Source: Candidatus Kuenenia stuttgartensis (GTDB lineage Bacteria; Planctomycetota; Planctomycetia; Pirellulales; UBA1268). Taken from it: a stretch of DNA of 35,706 bases. The stretch spans positions 1 through 35,706 of the forward strand of contig CAMDDJ010000032.1 of the NCBI GenBank assembly GCA_945891385.1, written 5' to 3'. Positions 14,044 to 22,680 of this stretch are shown piece by piece. A model generated the notes under the pieces. That model saw nothing but the letters and a program-made list of their open reading frames with translations. It was not told where the DNA came from and searched no databases. How positions within the stretch are numbered: the first letter of the stretch is position 1; each line of letters begins with the position of its first letter. A program made the translations under genes and the position numbers.

Positions 14044-15269
14044 TGTTCGAACACCGGCTCGGTGAATCTCACGGGGCAGCCGAGCGAGCCGCCGACGAAG
14101 TCCACGGTGATAGTGAGGCGGCGGCCGGATGACACGTCGGCTTCGATCGGGCCGGGGCGTGGAGACTCGCCGGGATCGCCTCCGGGCGGGCCAAGTCCGA
14201 TCCGACAGGCTTCGCGGTCGTCGATGGCCACCGCGACTTCGACTGCCTCCGGGGACGTGTCTGGCACGTCGCGCGTGAGTTGAACGCGAAACACCCGGGC
14301 CTTGTCCGGCACACGCCAGCTGATCACAGTGCGGGGTCGGAGGATGAGTGCCCCCGGCTCGGCATCGCCTGCCGGCGGAACCGACCGCGGGGCGAAGAAG
14401 CCTTTGAGGCCCTCGACGTCCGCAAGTCCGCCGAAGGCCGGTTCGACGGCAACGGCCTCGGGCTCGAGGCTCGTCAGGAGCATCGTGCGTCCGGCAGCGT
14501 AGTCGATCGATTCCAGCAGCCCGGGTGGCAGGCGGGTGGAGTCGTCGAGCACGAAGGCGTCGGGCGACCAGTGAACCTCCGCGGCACCCAGCCTGCCGCC
14601 GGCGAGCGTCACGGCCGGTCCGGAGGGGATCGGCTCCGGCGGCCGCAGCCAGACGATCCCCGCCACCTTGGCTCGATTGACGGGAATCGTCTCGCCGTCG
14701 AGCACCACCGTGACGGCGTCGTCGGTGAGCCCTGTGACGGCACACTCGACGAAGGTATGCCCGCCATCCTTGCGGATGACGGCGAGGTCGGCCGCGGGCT
14801 TGGGTGGCGCTTGGTCGAGCCACGCCGGCTGCTGCTCATCGTCTGCGAGCCAGACCACCCGGGCCACGCGGTTCGCCGGCAGGCTGATCGGACCTTCAGC
14901 GCGGTCGATCACCAGCCGCTCTCCCTCCTGACGGCAGCCCGTGCCGGCGAGGCTCCCGCCGTCGCAGGTCGTGACCACGAGGGGCAGTCGCGGCGGCTCG
15001 TCGGGTCGCTCCCGGACGAGTCGCCGGACGGACGCCGTGGGGAACTCACGGGGTTGGCCCGCGATCGCGGCACGAATGGTGTCGGCTGTCACGGCCAGCA
15101 GGTCGCCGGTGATCGCCTCGCCCGTGGACAGTTCCAACCGTACGGCGACCGGCGGTGGAGCGGCTGCCTGCGTGAGGCCGAATGGCACGGCGACCGCGAT
15201 CGCCGCGCTGGCGCACCGCAGTCGGCACGCGACAGCGGCGCGTGTCACCAACCGCACAAGCCTGCTCAC
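14040..15269 (-). CDS. exported protein with possible NPCBM-like C-terminal domain
   Basis: 409 aa with an N-terminal signal (hydrophobic about 16-37, ending near AAA). Residues 40-230 contain repeated short beta-rich units around phrases such as LSTGEAITGDLLAV, TCDGGSLAGTGC and LDGETIPVNRAKVAGIVWL, resembling small SH3-like barrels found in planctomycete exported proteins. The C-terminal 150 residues, with VSWRVPDKARVF-type and AVEVAVAIDDREA strands and an end at VDFVGGSLGCPVRFTEPVF, resemble the NPCBM carbohydrate-binding domain. Neither assignment is certain. It starts with GTG at 15269, overlapping the upstream stop (GTGA), and its stop overlaps the HtrA start. A possible role is binding surface polysaccharide near the protease. 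Confidence 0.6.
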   Translation of the reverse strand: MSRLVRLVTRAAVACRLRCASAAIAVAVPFGLTQAAAPPPVAVRLELSTGEAITGDLLAVTADTIRAAIAGQPREFPTASVRRLVRERPDEPPRLPLVVTTCDGGSLAGTGCRQEGERLVIDRAEGPISLPANRVARVVWLADDEQQPAWLDQAPPKPAADLAVIRKDGGHTFVECAVTGLTDDAVTVVLDGETIPVNRAKVAGIVWLRPPEPIPSGPAVTLAGGRLGAAEVHWSPDAFVLDDSTRLPPGLLESIDYAAGRTMLLTSLEPEAVAVEPAFGGLADVEGLKGFFAPRSVPPAGDAEPGALILRPRTVISWRVPDKARVFRVQLTRDVPDTSPEAVEVAVAIDDREACRIGLGPPGGDPGESPRPGPIEADVSSGRRLTITVDFVGGSLGCPVRFTEPVFEQ

Positions 15270-16375
15270 CGGTCGGCCTCCCCTCCGGTCGCCAGCCGCT
15301 TGAAGTATTGCTCGATCGCTTCGCGGTAGTGCGGCGGGTATTCCCGGCCGATCTGCTGGAGGGCGGCCTCGCGTTCATGCGGTGGGAGATTGCCCCAACC
15401 CGCGCCGCTTCCGAGCTCCTTCTTCTGCACCTCGCCGGCGCCGCGGCCGCCGGCGATCCGGCTGTCTTCCATCGGAGTCCCAGACGCACCCCCCTCCCCT
15501 GCACTGCCGGCGCCCGACGAAGCCGATTGCCCCTGCTGCTGCTGATTTTCGAGCTCGTCGATCAGCTTGTCGAGCGACTCGACGACGCCCTGCTGCACGC
15601 CGCGAGTGAGCGGCCCAGCCTGCCCGAGATCGAGCCGGCGGCGAACGTCCCGCATCCGACGGGCGATGTGGTCGAGCGAATCCGCCTCGAGCGTTGCGAT
15701 GTCGGCCCGCAGCAGCCGGGCCAGGCGTGCGTACCGCACAGGAATCTCCGACTCTCGTTCGAGCAACCGATCGAACGACTCGGCCGCCGCCTCCGGGGCC
15801 AGCAGCCAATGCTCGCAGCAGCCGCGGAAGAAGAGCACCGCCGCGGGATCGATCGCTTGGTTGAGGTCGAGGTCGGCCAGGAGCGGCCGGGCTTCGTCGA
15901 ACCGGTTGCGGCGGACAAGTTCGCGGCCCAGCCAGAGCCGTACGGTAACGCGGGCAAACGGAACGGTGCTCGCATCGTCGAGCCAGGCCGTCGCGGCGGT
16001 CAGCCCGACTGGATGCTCGATCGCCCCACGGGTCGCGGCGGCCCGCGGATCGACGACGGCGACAGTGGCCATGCAGAGATCGATGAGATCTGGACCGCTT
16101 GCCGGTCCGGACGAGCCGCTCCTCTCGGCTTCGTCCCAGAGGTCGGCGACCCGGCGGGTCACCGGGCCGTCCGGAGCCTGCTCCCCGGCCGCCGCGGCGG
16201 CCCAGGTCAGGGCCCGGTCACGAATCTCGGCGCGGGAAGGGCTCGTCCAGGATGGCCGCCGGGCCAGCTCCGGATCATGGCCGCGAAGCGACCCGACAGC
16301 TTCGGTGTCTGCCGACGTCGGCGCCGGCCAACCGGCGACTGCGATGACGACCGCACAGGGCCAAAGCCAGGGCAT
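15266..16375 (-). CDS. exported helical protein of unknown function
   Basis: 369 aa with a signal peptide (MPWLWPCAVVIAVAGWPAP). The middle (about 60-240) is alpha-helical and TPR-like (RNRFDEARPLLADLDL, LLAPEAAAESFDRLL). A Gln-, Gly- and Ser-rich linker (ENQQQQGQSASSGAGSAG) leads to a short conserved-looking end, PPHYREAIEQYFKRLA. That ending is familiar from uncharacterised planctomycete proteins in MoxR/vWA operons, but no function is known to me. ATG 16375 is chosen because it gives a signal peptide; the frame stays open to 16675 inside the upstream gene. The 106-nt gap before it is the largest in the operon and contains a TATGAT box (16426-16421) without a clear -35, so an internal promoter is possible. 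Confidence 0.65.
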   Translation of the reverse strand: MPWLWPCAVVIAVAGWPAPTSADTEAVGSLRGHDPELARRPSWTSPSRAEIRDRALTWAAAAAGEQAPDGPVTRRVADLWDEAERSGSSGPASGPDLIDLCMATVAVVDPRAAATRGAIEHPVGLTAATAWLDDASTVPFARVTVRLWLGRELVRRNRFDEARPLLADLDLNQAIDPAAVLFFRGCCEHWLLAPEAAAESFDRLLERESEIPVRYARLARLLRADIATLEADSLDHIARRMRDVRRRLDLGQAGPLTRGVQQGVVESLDKLIDELENQQQQGQSASSGAGSAGEGGASGTPMEDSRIAGGRGAGEVQKKELGSGAGWGNLPPHEREAALQQIGREYPPHYREAIEQYFKRLATGGEADR

Positions 16376-16481
16376 AGGGACCACTCCATCGGACGAAGCC
16401 GCGACCGACCCCGCCCTCCAATCATACCGATCACACCGACCGAGCCGGTGCCGATCGGCGGTTTTTCCCGCCCAGCCTGCC

Positions 16482-18011
16482 TCACTCCGTGCGGCCGGCC
16501 ACGATGTCGCGGGCGGCCCGCTCAATGGCCTGCTGCCGCTCGGCGAGCCGCCGCAGGGCGTCGACGAGCGCCGGTTCCGCAGCCGCTTCGGCACCGCCAT
16601 CGAGCAGCCGCGCAAACCCGGCCGTGCGGGCGTTGACCCGCACCTGAAGGCTGCGAAGCATCTTGAGCTCCGCAAGTTTGTCCACCAGCGGCTGCTCGCC
16701 TGGCTCGGGCGGTCGGCCGCCGCCGGGGCCCGGATCCTCGGTGGCCTGCTCGCTCTTTCGGGACTTCTCGAGCGCCGTCACGAGTTCCTCGAGGCCCACG
16801 AGGATGTCGCCCACGATTGCCCGGGTCGTCTCGCCCACATCACCCCCCCCGATTCTGGTCGCCGCCTGCAGCGAGTCGTCTCGAATCTGGGAGAGGGCTT
16901 CGGGAATGGCTACGGCCGAGCCGTCGTCGCGGACGACCGCGAGCGTCTTGCCGAGTTCCGTCGTCACGGCCTCCTGCTCCCGCCCGATCCGGGCAGCCTC
17001 GATCTGCCGCTCTCGGGTCGCCATCGCCTCGGCGGTTGCCAGTGTCTCGGCCGCGGCTTGCACGCTGCGTTCCATCCGAATCAGGGTGCGGATCCGCGTC
17101 TCGAGTTGGACGAGCAGCCGCTCCACCTCCTCCTCCCGCAACTGGCGGAGGATCTCCTCGAGTTCGGCCCGTGCGGTCTCGAGTTCGGCGATCGCCTCTT
17201 CCTGTTCGGCCCGTGCGTCGCGGCGGCGGGCGTTTTCAATCGCCTCTCTCGCCTCCCGCATCCGCTGTTCAGCGGCGGTGATCCGGGCTTGCGTGCGTTG
17301 GGCTCGGGAGGCTTCGTCGTCATCGGTGGCTTCCGAGGCCGAGCCCTCCCCGTCCGGCTGGGTCGGCTCGCTCGGCTGCTCGCTCGGCTGATCGTCGATC
17401 CGCTTGGCGAAGGCTTCGAGGTCGTCTGCCAGACGGCTCGCTTCGTCGGCCGCCTCGCGCTGACGGGCGGCCAGCCGCGGCTCGTCGGCACCGGCCTCCG
17501 TCGAGCCTTCGATGTCTCGCTGACGGGCGATGAGCTTGCCGATCCGGCCGAGGAACTCGCGGACATCCTGCTTGGTGTCGGCGAGGTTTCGGTCGCTCCC
17601 GCCCTCTTCGAGGATCGCAAGCAGCCCGCGAAACTGTTCGATCGCGTCCGCCTGGCTGGCACCGGCTTCGAGCAGCCGACCCTGCTCCAGGAGCGACACA
17701 ATCGTGCCGAGCCGGTCGCCCACGGCTGCCTCGCGCGCCTGCCCGAAGGCATCTCGGAGCACGGCGGCGCGGCGGGGATCGGTGGCCGCGAGCAGATCGG
17801 CGAGCCGGAGAAAGGAGCGTTCGAGTTCCTCGTAGCGACGGAGCAGTTCGGCCTCGCGGGCCGCCAATGGTGGTGACGCGGTCGGGGCGACCACAGCTGC
17901 GTCCTCGGCCTCGCCCTTGCCGGCGAGCAGGAGCATGAATACCCAGCCGACGCGTCGCAGGTGGGTCGGCGGCAGCCTGAGGAGGCACGAGGCCTGGCGG
18001 CGTGACATCAT
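16482..18011 (-). CDS. exported coiled-coil protein of unknown function
   Basis: 509 aa. A hydrophobic segment near residues 22-35 acts as signal or anchor. Most of the protein is helical and highly charged, with long Glu/Arg/Ala-rich heptad-like stretches, strongest at about 235-345 (AEQRMREAREAIENARRR, ELETARAELEEILRQLREEE). Acidic Ser/Pro-rich linkers lie near 205-230 and 420-445 (DPGPGGGRPPEPGEQP). It is a structural or scaffolding type of protein and no enzymatic motif is visible. MMSRR at 18011 overlaps the upstream stop by 4 nt. Together with its upstream neighbour it could form an elongated periplasmic assembly, but this is inferred only from co-transcription. Confidence 0.65.
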   Translation of the reverse strand: MMSRRQASCLLRLPPTHLRRVGWVFMLLLAGKGEAEDAAVVAPTASPPLAAREAELLRRYEELERSFLRLADLLAATDPRRAAVLRDAFGQAREAAVGDRLGTIVSLLEQGRLLEAGASQADAIEQFRGLLAILEEGGSDRNLADTKQDVREFLGRIGKLIARQRDIEGSTEAGADEPRLAARQREAADEASRLADDLEAFAKRIDDQPSEQPSEPTQPDGEGSASEATDDDEASRAQRTQARITAAEQRMREAREAIENARRRDARAEQEEAIAELETARAELEEILRQLREEEVERLLVQLETRIRTLIRMERSVQAAAETLATAEAMATRERQIEAARIGREQEAVTTELGKTLAVVRDDGSAVAIPEALSQIRDDSLQAATRIGGGDVGETTRAIVGDILVGLEELVTALEKSRKSEQATEDPGPGGGRPPEPGEQPLVDKLAELKMLRSLQVRVNARTAGFARLLDGGAEAAAEPALVDALRRLAERQQAIERAARDIVAGRTE

Positions 18012-20137
18012 GGCCCCTCCAATGCCTCGCGGGCTCGTTGTCGCTGCCGCTCGAGCGTCGCGGCGCGAATCCGCTCCTGGCTTTCGAGCATCCCGCGAAG
18101 CTTCTCGATCACCTGATTGTACGACTCGAGTTCGAGCATGCGGCTGAGAATGGCCTTCATACGGTCCAGGCCGGCATCCGTCCGGCTCGCCAGGGCGGAG
18201 AAAACCAGGTGATCCGGCTCGGATCCGAAGGCCGCCTTGGCATCGATCGCGAGCCTGGCCAGGTCGTTCTGCGCGATCGCGGCGACGGGCTCGGCCACCT
18301 GTGCCACCAGCCGCGTCTCCACCTCCGGGGTCAAAATCGCGTTGTGATCGAGTTCATCCCGGATGCCGAGAAAGGCCGCCGCGATCTCGCCGCTTTCGCC
18401 GGCCGCCCGCGTGGCGGCTTCGCCGATCCGGCTGGCCGCATCGCCGGCGGAATGTTCGGCAAGGCTCCGGCGGGCCTGCGTCAGGTCGTCGATCGCGGCC
18501 TCGAAGCGGCGCCTGAGCAGGATCTCGCGGGCCTCGAGCGAGGCCCGCAGGGCTTCGGGCGTCACTACCTCGAGCGTCCAGGTTTCGCCGCGGCCGGTGT
18601 TGGGGCCGGTCGGGAGGCCGCAGGCGTCGGTGGCCGTCACCGTGACGTCGAGCCTGTCGCCGGGGGCGAGGGCGAGCGAGCCGAGCGACAGTGTGGCGGG
18701 TTGGGCGATCGGCCATTCGACGAGCGTCGTGCCGGCGGTCACCCGAGTCAGCGGCTGGCTGACCGAGTTGTCGCCGCAGAGCAGCCTGACCGTAGCCTCG
18801 GCCAGACCGTGATCGTCGGCAATCGAGCCCACCAGCGGCAGGCGGGCCTGGGGCGTGATCGCGGCCGAGATGCCGGCCAGTCGCAACGCCACCTCGGGCG
18901 GCTCGTCGGGCACGGCCGTGATCAAAAGCGAGAGCGGCTCCTGGTTGGTGATCCCATCGAGGTCCGTGACCGCGACTGCCAGCGCGACGTCGGCGGCAAG
19001 GGGCCCGAGGCTGGCGGCGATCGCCGTCGGGGGTTCGCCCGCAGCGTCAGGCTCGAGCGCGGCCAGTTCCCGCCCCGCGTCGTCGGCTGGCGAGTCGTCG
19101 GCGAACCGGGCCGTGATCGTCGCGGCCTGCAGGGGCTTGGTGGCTCGAAACTCGACATCGATCCTGGATCCCATCGGTGCCGGCACCACCCGGAGCGGCG
19201 GCGGCATGCGTTCTCCGCCGCCGAGGTAGTCGGGCAGCCTGATCCGCACCACCGCCTCGGCCAAGGCCGGAGGCTCGACCACCTCGAGCCGCAGCCCACG
19301 GAGCCGGCCGTCTCCACCGCGAACTTCGAGCGGCGTGTCTTCCGTCACCCGCTCGAGCACGTGGCCAAACGACTGGCTCTCTCCGGAGACGCCGCCCCTG
19401 GTTCCCATCCGCACGGTCTGCCAGCCTCCCGCACCACCGATCCGGAGCGAGACGCTCGCCGGCGGCGGGCCCTTGGCTCGGGCCCGCACGACCACGTCCA
19501 CGTTGCTGCCCCGGGCGACCTTCCGGATCCCGCCGGGAAAGCCCTCGGCCTCGAACGTCACCCGCCGCGGCCAGGGCGTGTCTTCGAGCAGGACCAACCG
19601 CCGCCCGCATGTCGCGGCGAGGTCGGGCCGCGCGGTCGCGCCGGCGGCGACGGCGGCGATCGCGGCCAGGCCGGTCGCGGCGACAGCCAGGAGTCGGCGG
19701 CGACGAAACACGGTCGCCGGTTGCACGGTGCCCGCGAGGGCCGCGGCCGCCGCTTTCGTCCGGTCGACGAGTTCCGGGTCGAGCTCCCCGCGGGGCCGGG
19801 CGGCGAGGTCCACGGCGGTGGAGAGCGTGTCGCCGAGTGCGGGGTTTCGCCGTTCCACGGCGAGGGCTAGCGAGGTATCCGAGAGCGGCGTGGACAGCCG
19901 GCCCACGAGTCGGGCGACCACCAGCCAGGCGAGCAGACCAGCCGCGCTGGCCGAGGCGATGCCGCGGGCCCAGGCCGGTGGCTCGAGCAGCCAGTCGATC
20001 AGAACGATGCCGCTCCCGACGATCGCGGTGGCGACCACCACCTCGGCCAGCGACTCGACCCAGATCCAGAGCCTCGCCTCCCTGCGCAGCTTGGCTAGCA
20101 ACCCGGAGAGTGCGGTCGATTCGGTTGCAGTTCCCAT
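18008..20137 (-). CDS. large membrane-anchored protein of the MoxR/vWA operon (DUF4175-like layout)
   Basis: 709 aa. Two membrane segments lie close together near the N-terminus (VVVATAIVGSGIVLIDWLL about 34-52, IASASAAGLLAWLVVARLVG about 60-79) and a third lies at about 147-167 (LLAVAATGLAAIAAVAAG). The rest is a large, probably periplasmic region. It has several immunoglobulin-like beta segments (VTFEAEGFPGG, ADVALAVAVTDLDG, LDVTVTATDACGLP) and a helical C-terminus (from about 545) ending in Arg/Glu-rich helices. The organisation recalls DUF4175-type proteins that accompany vWA/MoxR genes, but I cannot confirm the family. Start ATG 20137 (MGTATES) gives a sensible N-terminus. Confidence 0.65.
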   Translation of the reverse strand: MGTATESTALSGLLAKLRREARLWIWVESLAEVVVATAIVGSGIVLIDWLLEPPAWARGIASASAAGLLAWLVVARLVGRLSTPLSDTSLALAVERRNPALGDTLSTAVDLAARPRGELDPELVDRTKAAAAALAGTVQPATVFRRRRLLAVAATGLAAIAAVAAGATARPDLAATCGRRLVLLEDTPWPRRVTFEAEGFPGGIRKVARGSNVDVVVRARAKGPPPASVSLRIGGAGGWQTVRMGTRGGVSGESQSFGHVLERVTEDTPLEVRGGDGRLRGLRLEVVEPPALAEAVVRIRLPDYLGGGERMPPPLRVVPAPMGSRIDVEFRATKPLQAATITARFADDSPADDAGRELAALEPDAAGEPPTAIAASLGPLAADVALAVAVTDLDGITNQEPLSLLITAVPDEPPEVALRLAGISAAITPQARLPLVGSIADDHGLAEATVRLLCGDNSVSQPLTRVTAGTTLVEWPIAQPATLSLGSLALAPGDRLDVTVTATDACGLPTGPNTGRGETWTLEVVTPEALRASLEAREILLRRRFEAAIDDLTQARRSLAEHSAGDAASRIGEAATRAAGESGEIAAAFLGIRDELDHNAILTPEVETRLVAQVAEPVAAIAQNDLARLAIDAKAAFGSEPDHLVFSALASRTDAGLDRMKAILSRMLELESYNQVIEKLRGMLESQERIRAATLERQRQRAREALEGP

Positions 20138-20198
20138 CACGAGCACTTTCGCGTTTCGAGTCAGGTCCTGTCGGTCGGCGCCAGCCGGATTCCGTCTT

Positions 20199-22670
20199 TC
20201 AGGCCAACTTGGCGAACCGGCGGATGACCCACTCCAGGCAGAGGCAGCTCGAACCGACGGCCAGCAATATGGTGTTGAGTCGCTGCTTGAAGGTCGAGTC
20301 GGCGACGCCAGCCTCGTACTCCCGGCGAGACCGGTCGGGCAAGGCCGCTGCGAGAGCCGTCGAGTCGGCTGTGTGCCAGCCGCCCGGCTCGGGAAACCAG
20401 GCCCGCCCGCCGGTGCGAGCGGCAAGCTGCTCGAGGAGCGGACGGTCGAGCTTCGGCCGTGCAAGCTCCCGGTCGGGCAGTTCCGCCTGAATGCTCCGGC
20501 TCAGCCGCTCGGATTCACCGGGCAGCGGATCGAGTTCGATCCGCCAGGTGCCCTCGCGGCTGGCGACGAATCCACCGAAAAGCGTGTCGGGTCGATCGGC
20601 TGCTGCCGTGAGAGGTACGAGCACGGTCTCACCCGCTGGACCCGTCACGCGGCACACAGGCAGCCGGCCGGCGGGCGGAGCGTCGGCGAATACGACCCGG
20701 ACTTGAACCACACTCCCCACGGCATGGCGGTCGCGATCCACGAGCAACCGGGTTCTCCTGCTTCCCTGCGCGAGCCGTCCTTGCGAGACATGCCTCAGGA
20801 TCTGAGTCACGAGCCGTTCATACGCGGCGTCGTCGAGACCGCGGAGCCGCCAGAGTTCGTTGCTCCCGGCGTAGAAGACCCGGCCGGCACCGTAACTTTG
20901 TCCCGCCAGCCAGATCCGGCGGGGTTCTCCCGTCGGGCCGCCGGCTGGGGCGGCCTCGGCGTAGGACGTGCCGCCCGGCTTGAGTTCGTCGGCCGGATAA
21001 CAGGAATAGACACCCGGAAACTCCGACCAGACCGCGGCACTCGCGGCCCGGGAGTCGGCGAGCCAGAGAAATTCTGCTTCGAGACCGTCTCTGGTGAACG
21101 CGAGCGGGAGCGGAGTCTCCCGCCCCGACAGGCTTCCAAGGCCTATCTGCTCAGGCCGCCGGAGTTGGACCGGGAACAGGCCGCGGAGTGATTCGGCCCG
21201 CGGGTCGCCCAGCCACGACTCCATGTGGATGCCCCCGGCCATGAGCACGAGACCACCCGCCCCGTGCGACACCCAGCGTTCCAGTCGCGACCACCCCGCG
21301 GGACCGATTGCCGGCCAATCGACGTCGATCGCGACCACCGCGTCGTACGCGGCGAGCGGTTCATCGGCCGGGGGAAACGCAGCCAGGATCCGCCTGGCGT
21401 CCTGGGAGATTCCCTCGGCGGCCGTGCCGAGCAAGACGTCGACCGCGAAACTCGGATCACGGTCGAGCACGTTTCGCATGAACTGATAGTCACGGCCAGG
21501 GCCGCTCGCGATCAGGAGCACCTGCGTGACGCGATCGACCACCTCGATACCCGTGGACTGCGTGTCGTCTTCCGCCGCCCGGTCGCCCGCGGGCGACCGC
21601 ACCGTCACCGTGAGCATTCGGCTGCCCGGGATGACGAGTCCTGCCACGTCGAATCGCACCGCCACGAGGTCGCCGTCTGCGGCCAGCACCGCGTCGCGGG
21701 CGGCGATCAGCCGGTCAGCCTCGGTCGCCCCTCCCTGCCCGTCCGACCCGACGGCCTGTTCTCGGAGTTCCACCTCCACCCGCTCGCCCTCCAGCCCCTG
21801 CGACTGGAGGTGGGTGGTGACGGCGAATCCATCGCCGGGAAACACGCGGGCCGGCGCGATCAGATCCGCGACCCTGACGTTGGCGGGCAGGGTCGCGCTC
21901 CCGATTCCGACCAGGTCGAGCGTCACGCCCGCGCGGGTCGCTGCCGCAGCGGCGGCCAGCGGATCGAGCCCGGCGTTGTTGCCGCCGTCAGTGAGCACCA
22001 CGATGCCGGCCAGCGAGGCCGAAGGCTCGCGATCGAGGACCCGGAGCACTGCCTCGCCCAGCCTGGTCTCGGCGCCCCGGGCCGCCACGGCGGCCTGCCA
22101 TTCGTCGGAGGGCTCGGACTCCCGCGGAATCATGGCGAGCGGCTCGGCATCGGCGTCGAACCGCCAGAGCGACACGTCGTGGCGGCCGCGGAGTGCGGTG
22201 AGCAAGCCACCGGTGGCGAGGATCTCGCGGCCTCGCGCGGCGCGATCGAGCTGCGGAGTGTCCGGCGATGGCGGCGGATCATTCTGCCCTGGGGCCGTCG
22301 GCACCGGCTCGGCATCCACCGGGGCGGGATCCACGAGCGACATGCTGGCACTGGAATCGATGAGCACGGCTACTCGGGAAGGCAGAACAATCTCGTGTTC
22401 GGCGATTCGCTCCAGATCGAGGAGGGCGACGATCACCGTCGCCACAGCGGCGAGCCGCAGGAGCCCCAGCAGAATTGCCAGCGGCCGCGGGAGGTCACCT
22501 GTGTCGCGGCGGAAGAGCCAGAGCGTGATCGCCAGCAGCCCGGCCAGGGCTGCCAGAGCGACCGGCGGCTGCCACCAATCGCCGAGTCCGTCGAGCAGGC
22601 GGCTGATCACCTGATGCTGGGGCTCGGCAGCCATCGACGCAGGGCTCGGCAACGTCTGGGGTGACGGCAT
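20199..22670 (-). CDS. membrane vWA-domain protein (BatB-like region plus glutamine-amidotransferase-like region)
   Basis: 823 aa. Membrane segments lie at about 36-53 and 63-85. A von Willebrand A domain follows, with the metal-ion adhesion motif DSSASMS (Asp105, Ser107, Ser109) and a second conserved stretch IVVLTDGGNNAGLDP. The segment around VTQVLLIASGPGRDYQFMRNVL, with GGLVLMAGG and AVVAIDVDWPAIG, resembles the class I glutamine-amidotransferase-like fold seen in many planctomycete vWA proteins, but no catalytic Cys-His-Glu is evident. A C-terminal membrane segment lies near LNTILLAVGSSCLCLEWVI. ATG 22670 starts 10 nt after the BatA-like stop. It probably works with MoxR as an ATPase-dependent assembly chaperone. 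Confidence 0.75.
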   Translation of the reverse strand: MPSPQTLPSPASMAAEPQHQVISRLLDGLGDWWQPPVALAALAGLLAITLWLFRRDTGDLPRPLAILLGLLRLAAVATVIVALLDLERIAEHEIVLPSRVAVLIDSSASMSLVDPAPVDAEPVPTAPGQNDPPPSPDTPQLDRAARGREILATGGLLTALRGRHDVSLWRFDADAEPLAMIPRESEPSDEWQAAVAARGAETRLGEAVLRVLDREPSASLAGIVVLTDGGNNAGLDPLAAAAAATRAGVTLDLVGIGSATLPANVRVADLIAPARVFPGDGFAVTTHLQSQGLEGERVEVELREQAVGSDGQGGATEADRLIAARDAVLAADGDLVAVRFDVAGLVIPGSRMLTVTVRSPAGDRAAEDDTQSTGIEVVDRVTQVLLIASGPGRDYQFMRNVLDRDPSFAVDVLLGTAAEGISQDARRILAAFPPADEPLAAYDAVVAIDVDWPAIGPAGWSRLERWVSHGAGGLVLMAGGIHMESWLGDPRAESLRGLFPVQLRRPEQIGLGSLSGRETPLPLAFTRDGLEAEFLWLADSRAASAAVWSEFPGVYSCYPADELKPGGTSYAEAAPAGGPTGEPRRIWLAGQSYGAGRVFYAGSNELWRLRGLDDAAYERLVTQILRHVSQGRLAQGSRRTRLLVDRDRHAVGSVVQVRVVFADAPPAGRLPVCRVTGPAGETVLVPLTAAADRPDTLFGGFVASREGTWRIELDPLPGESERLSRSIQAELPDRELARPKLDRPLLEQLAARTGGRAWFPEPGGWHTADSTALAAALPDRSRREYEAGVADSTFKQRLNTILLAVGSSCLCLEWVIRRFAKLA

Positions 22671-22680
22671 GGTGGCCAGC

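Noticed and set aside
14044-14823. N-terminal extension of the HtrA frame to 836 codons
   Set aside because: It lies inside the NPCBM-like gene and is Arg-rich noise; the ATG at 14043 overlaps the preceding stop and begins a signal peptide.
15567-17876. 769-codon plus-strand open frame
   Set aside because: It is antisense to the helical and coiled-coil exported proteins and is composed of low-complexity Ser/Arg/Ala sequence.
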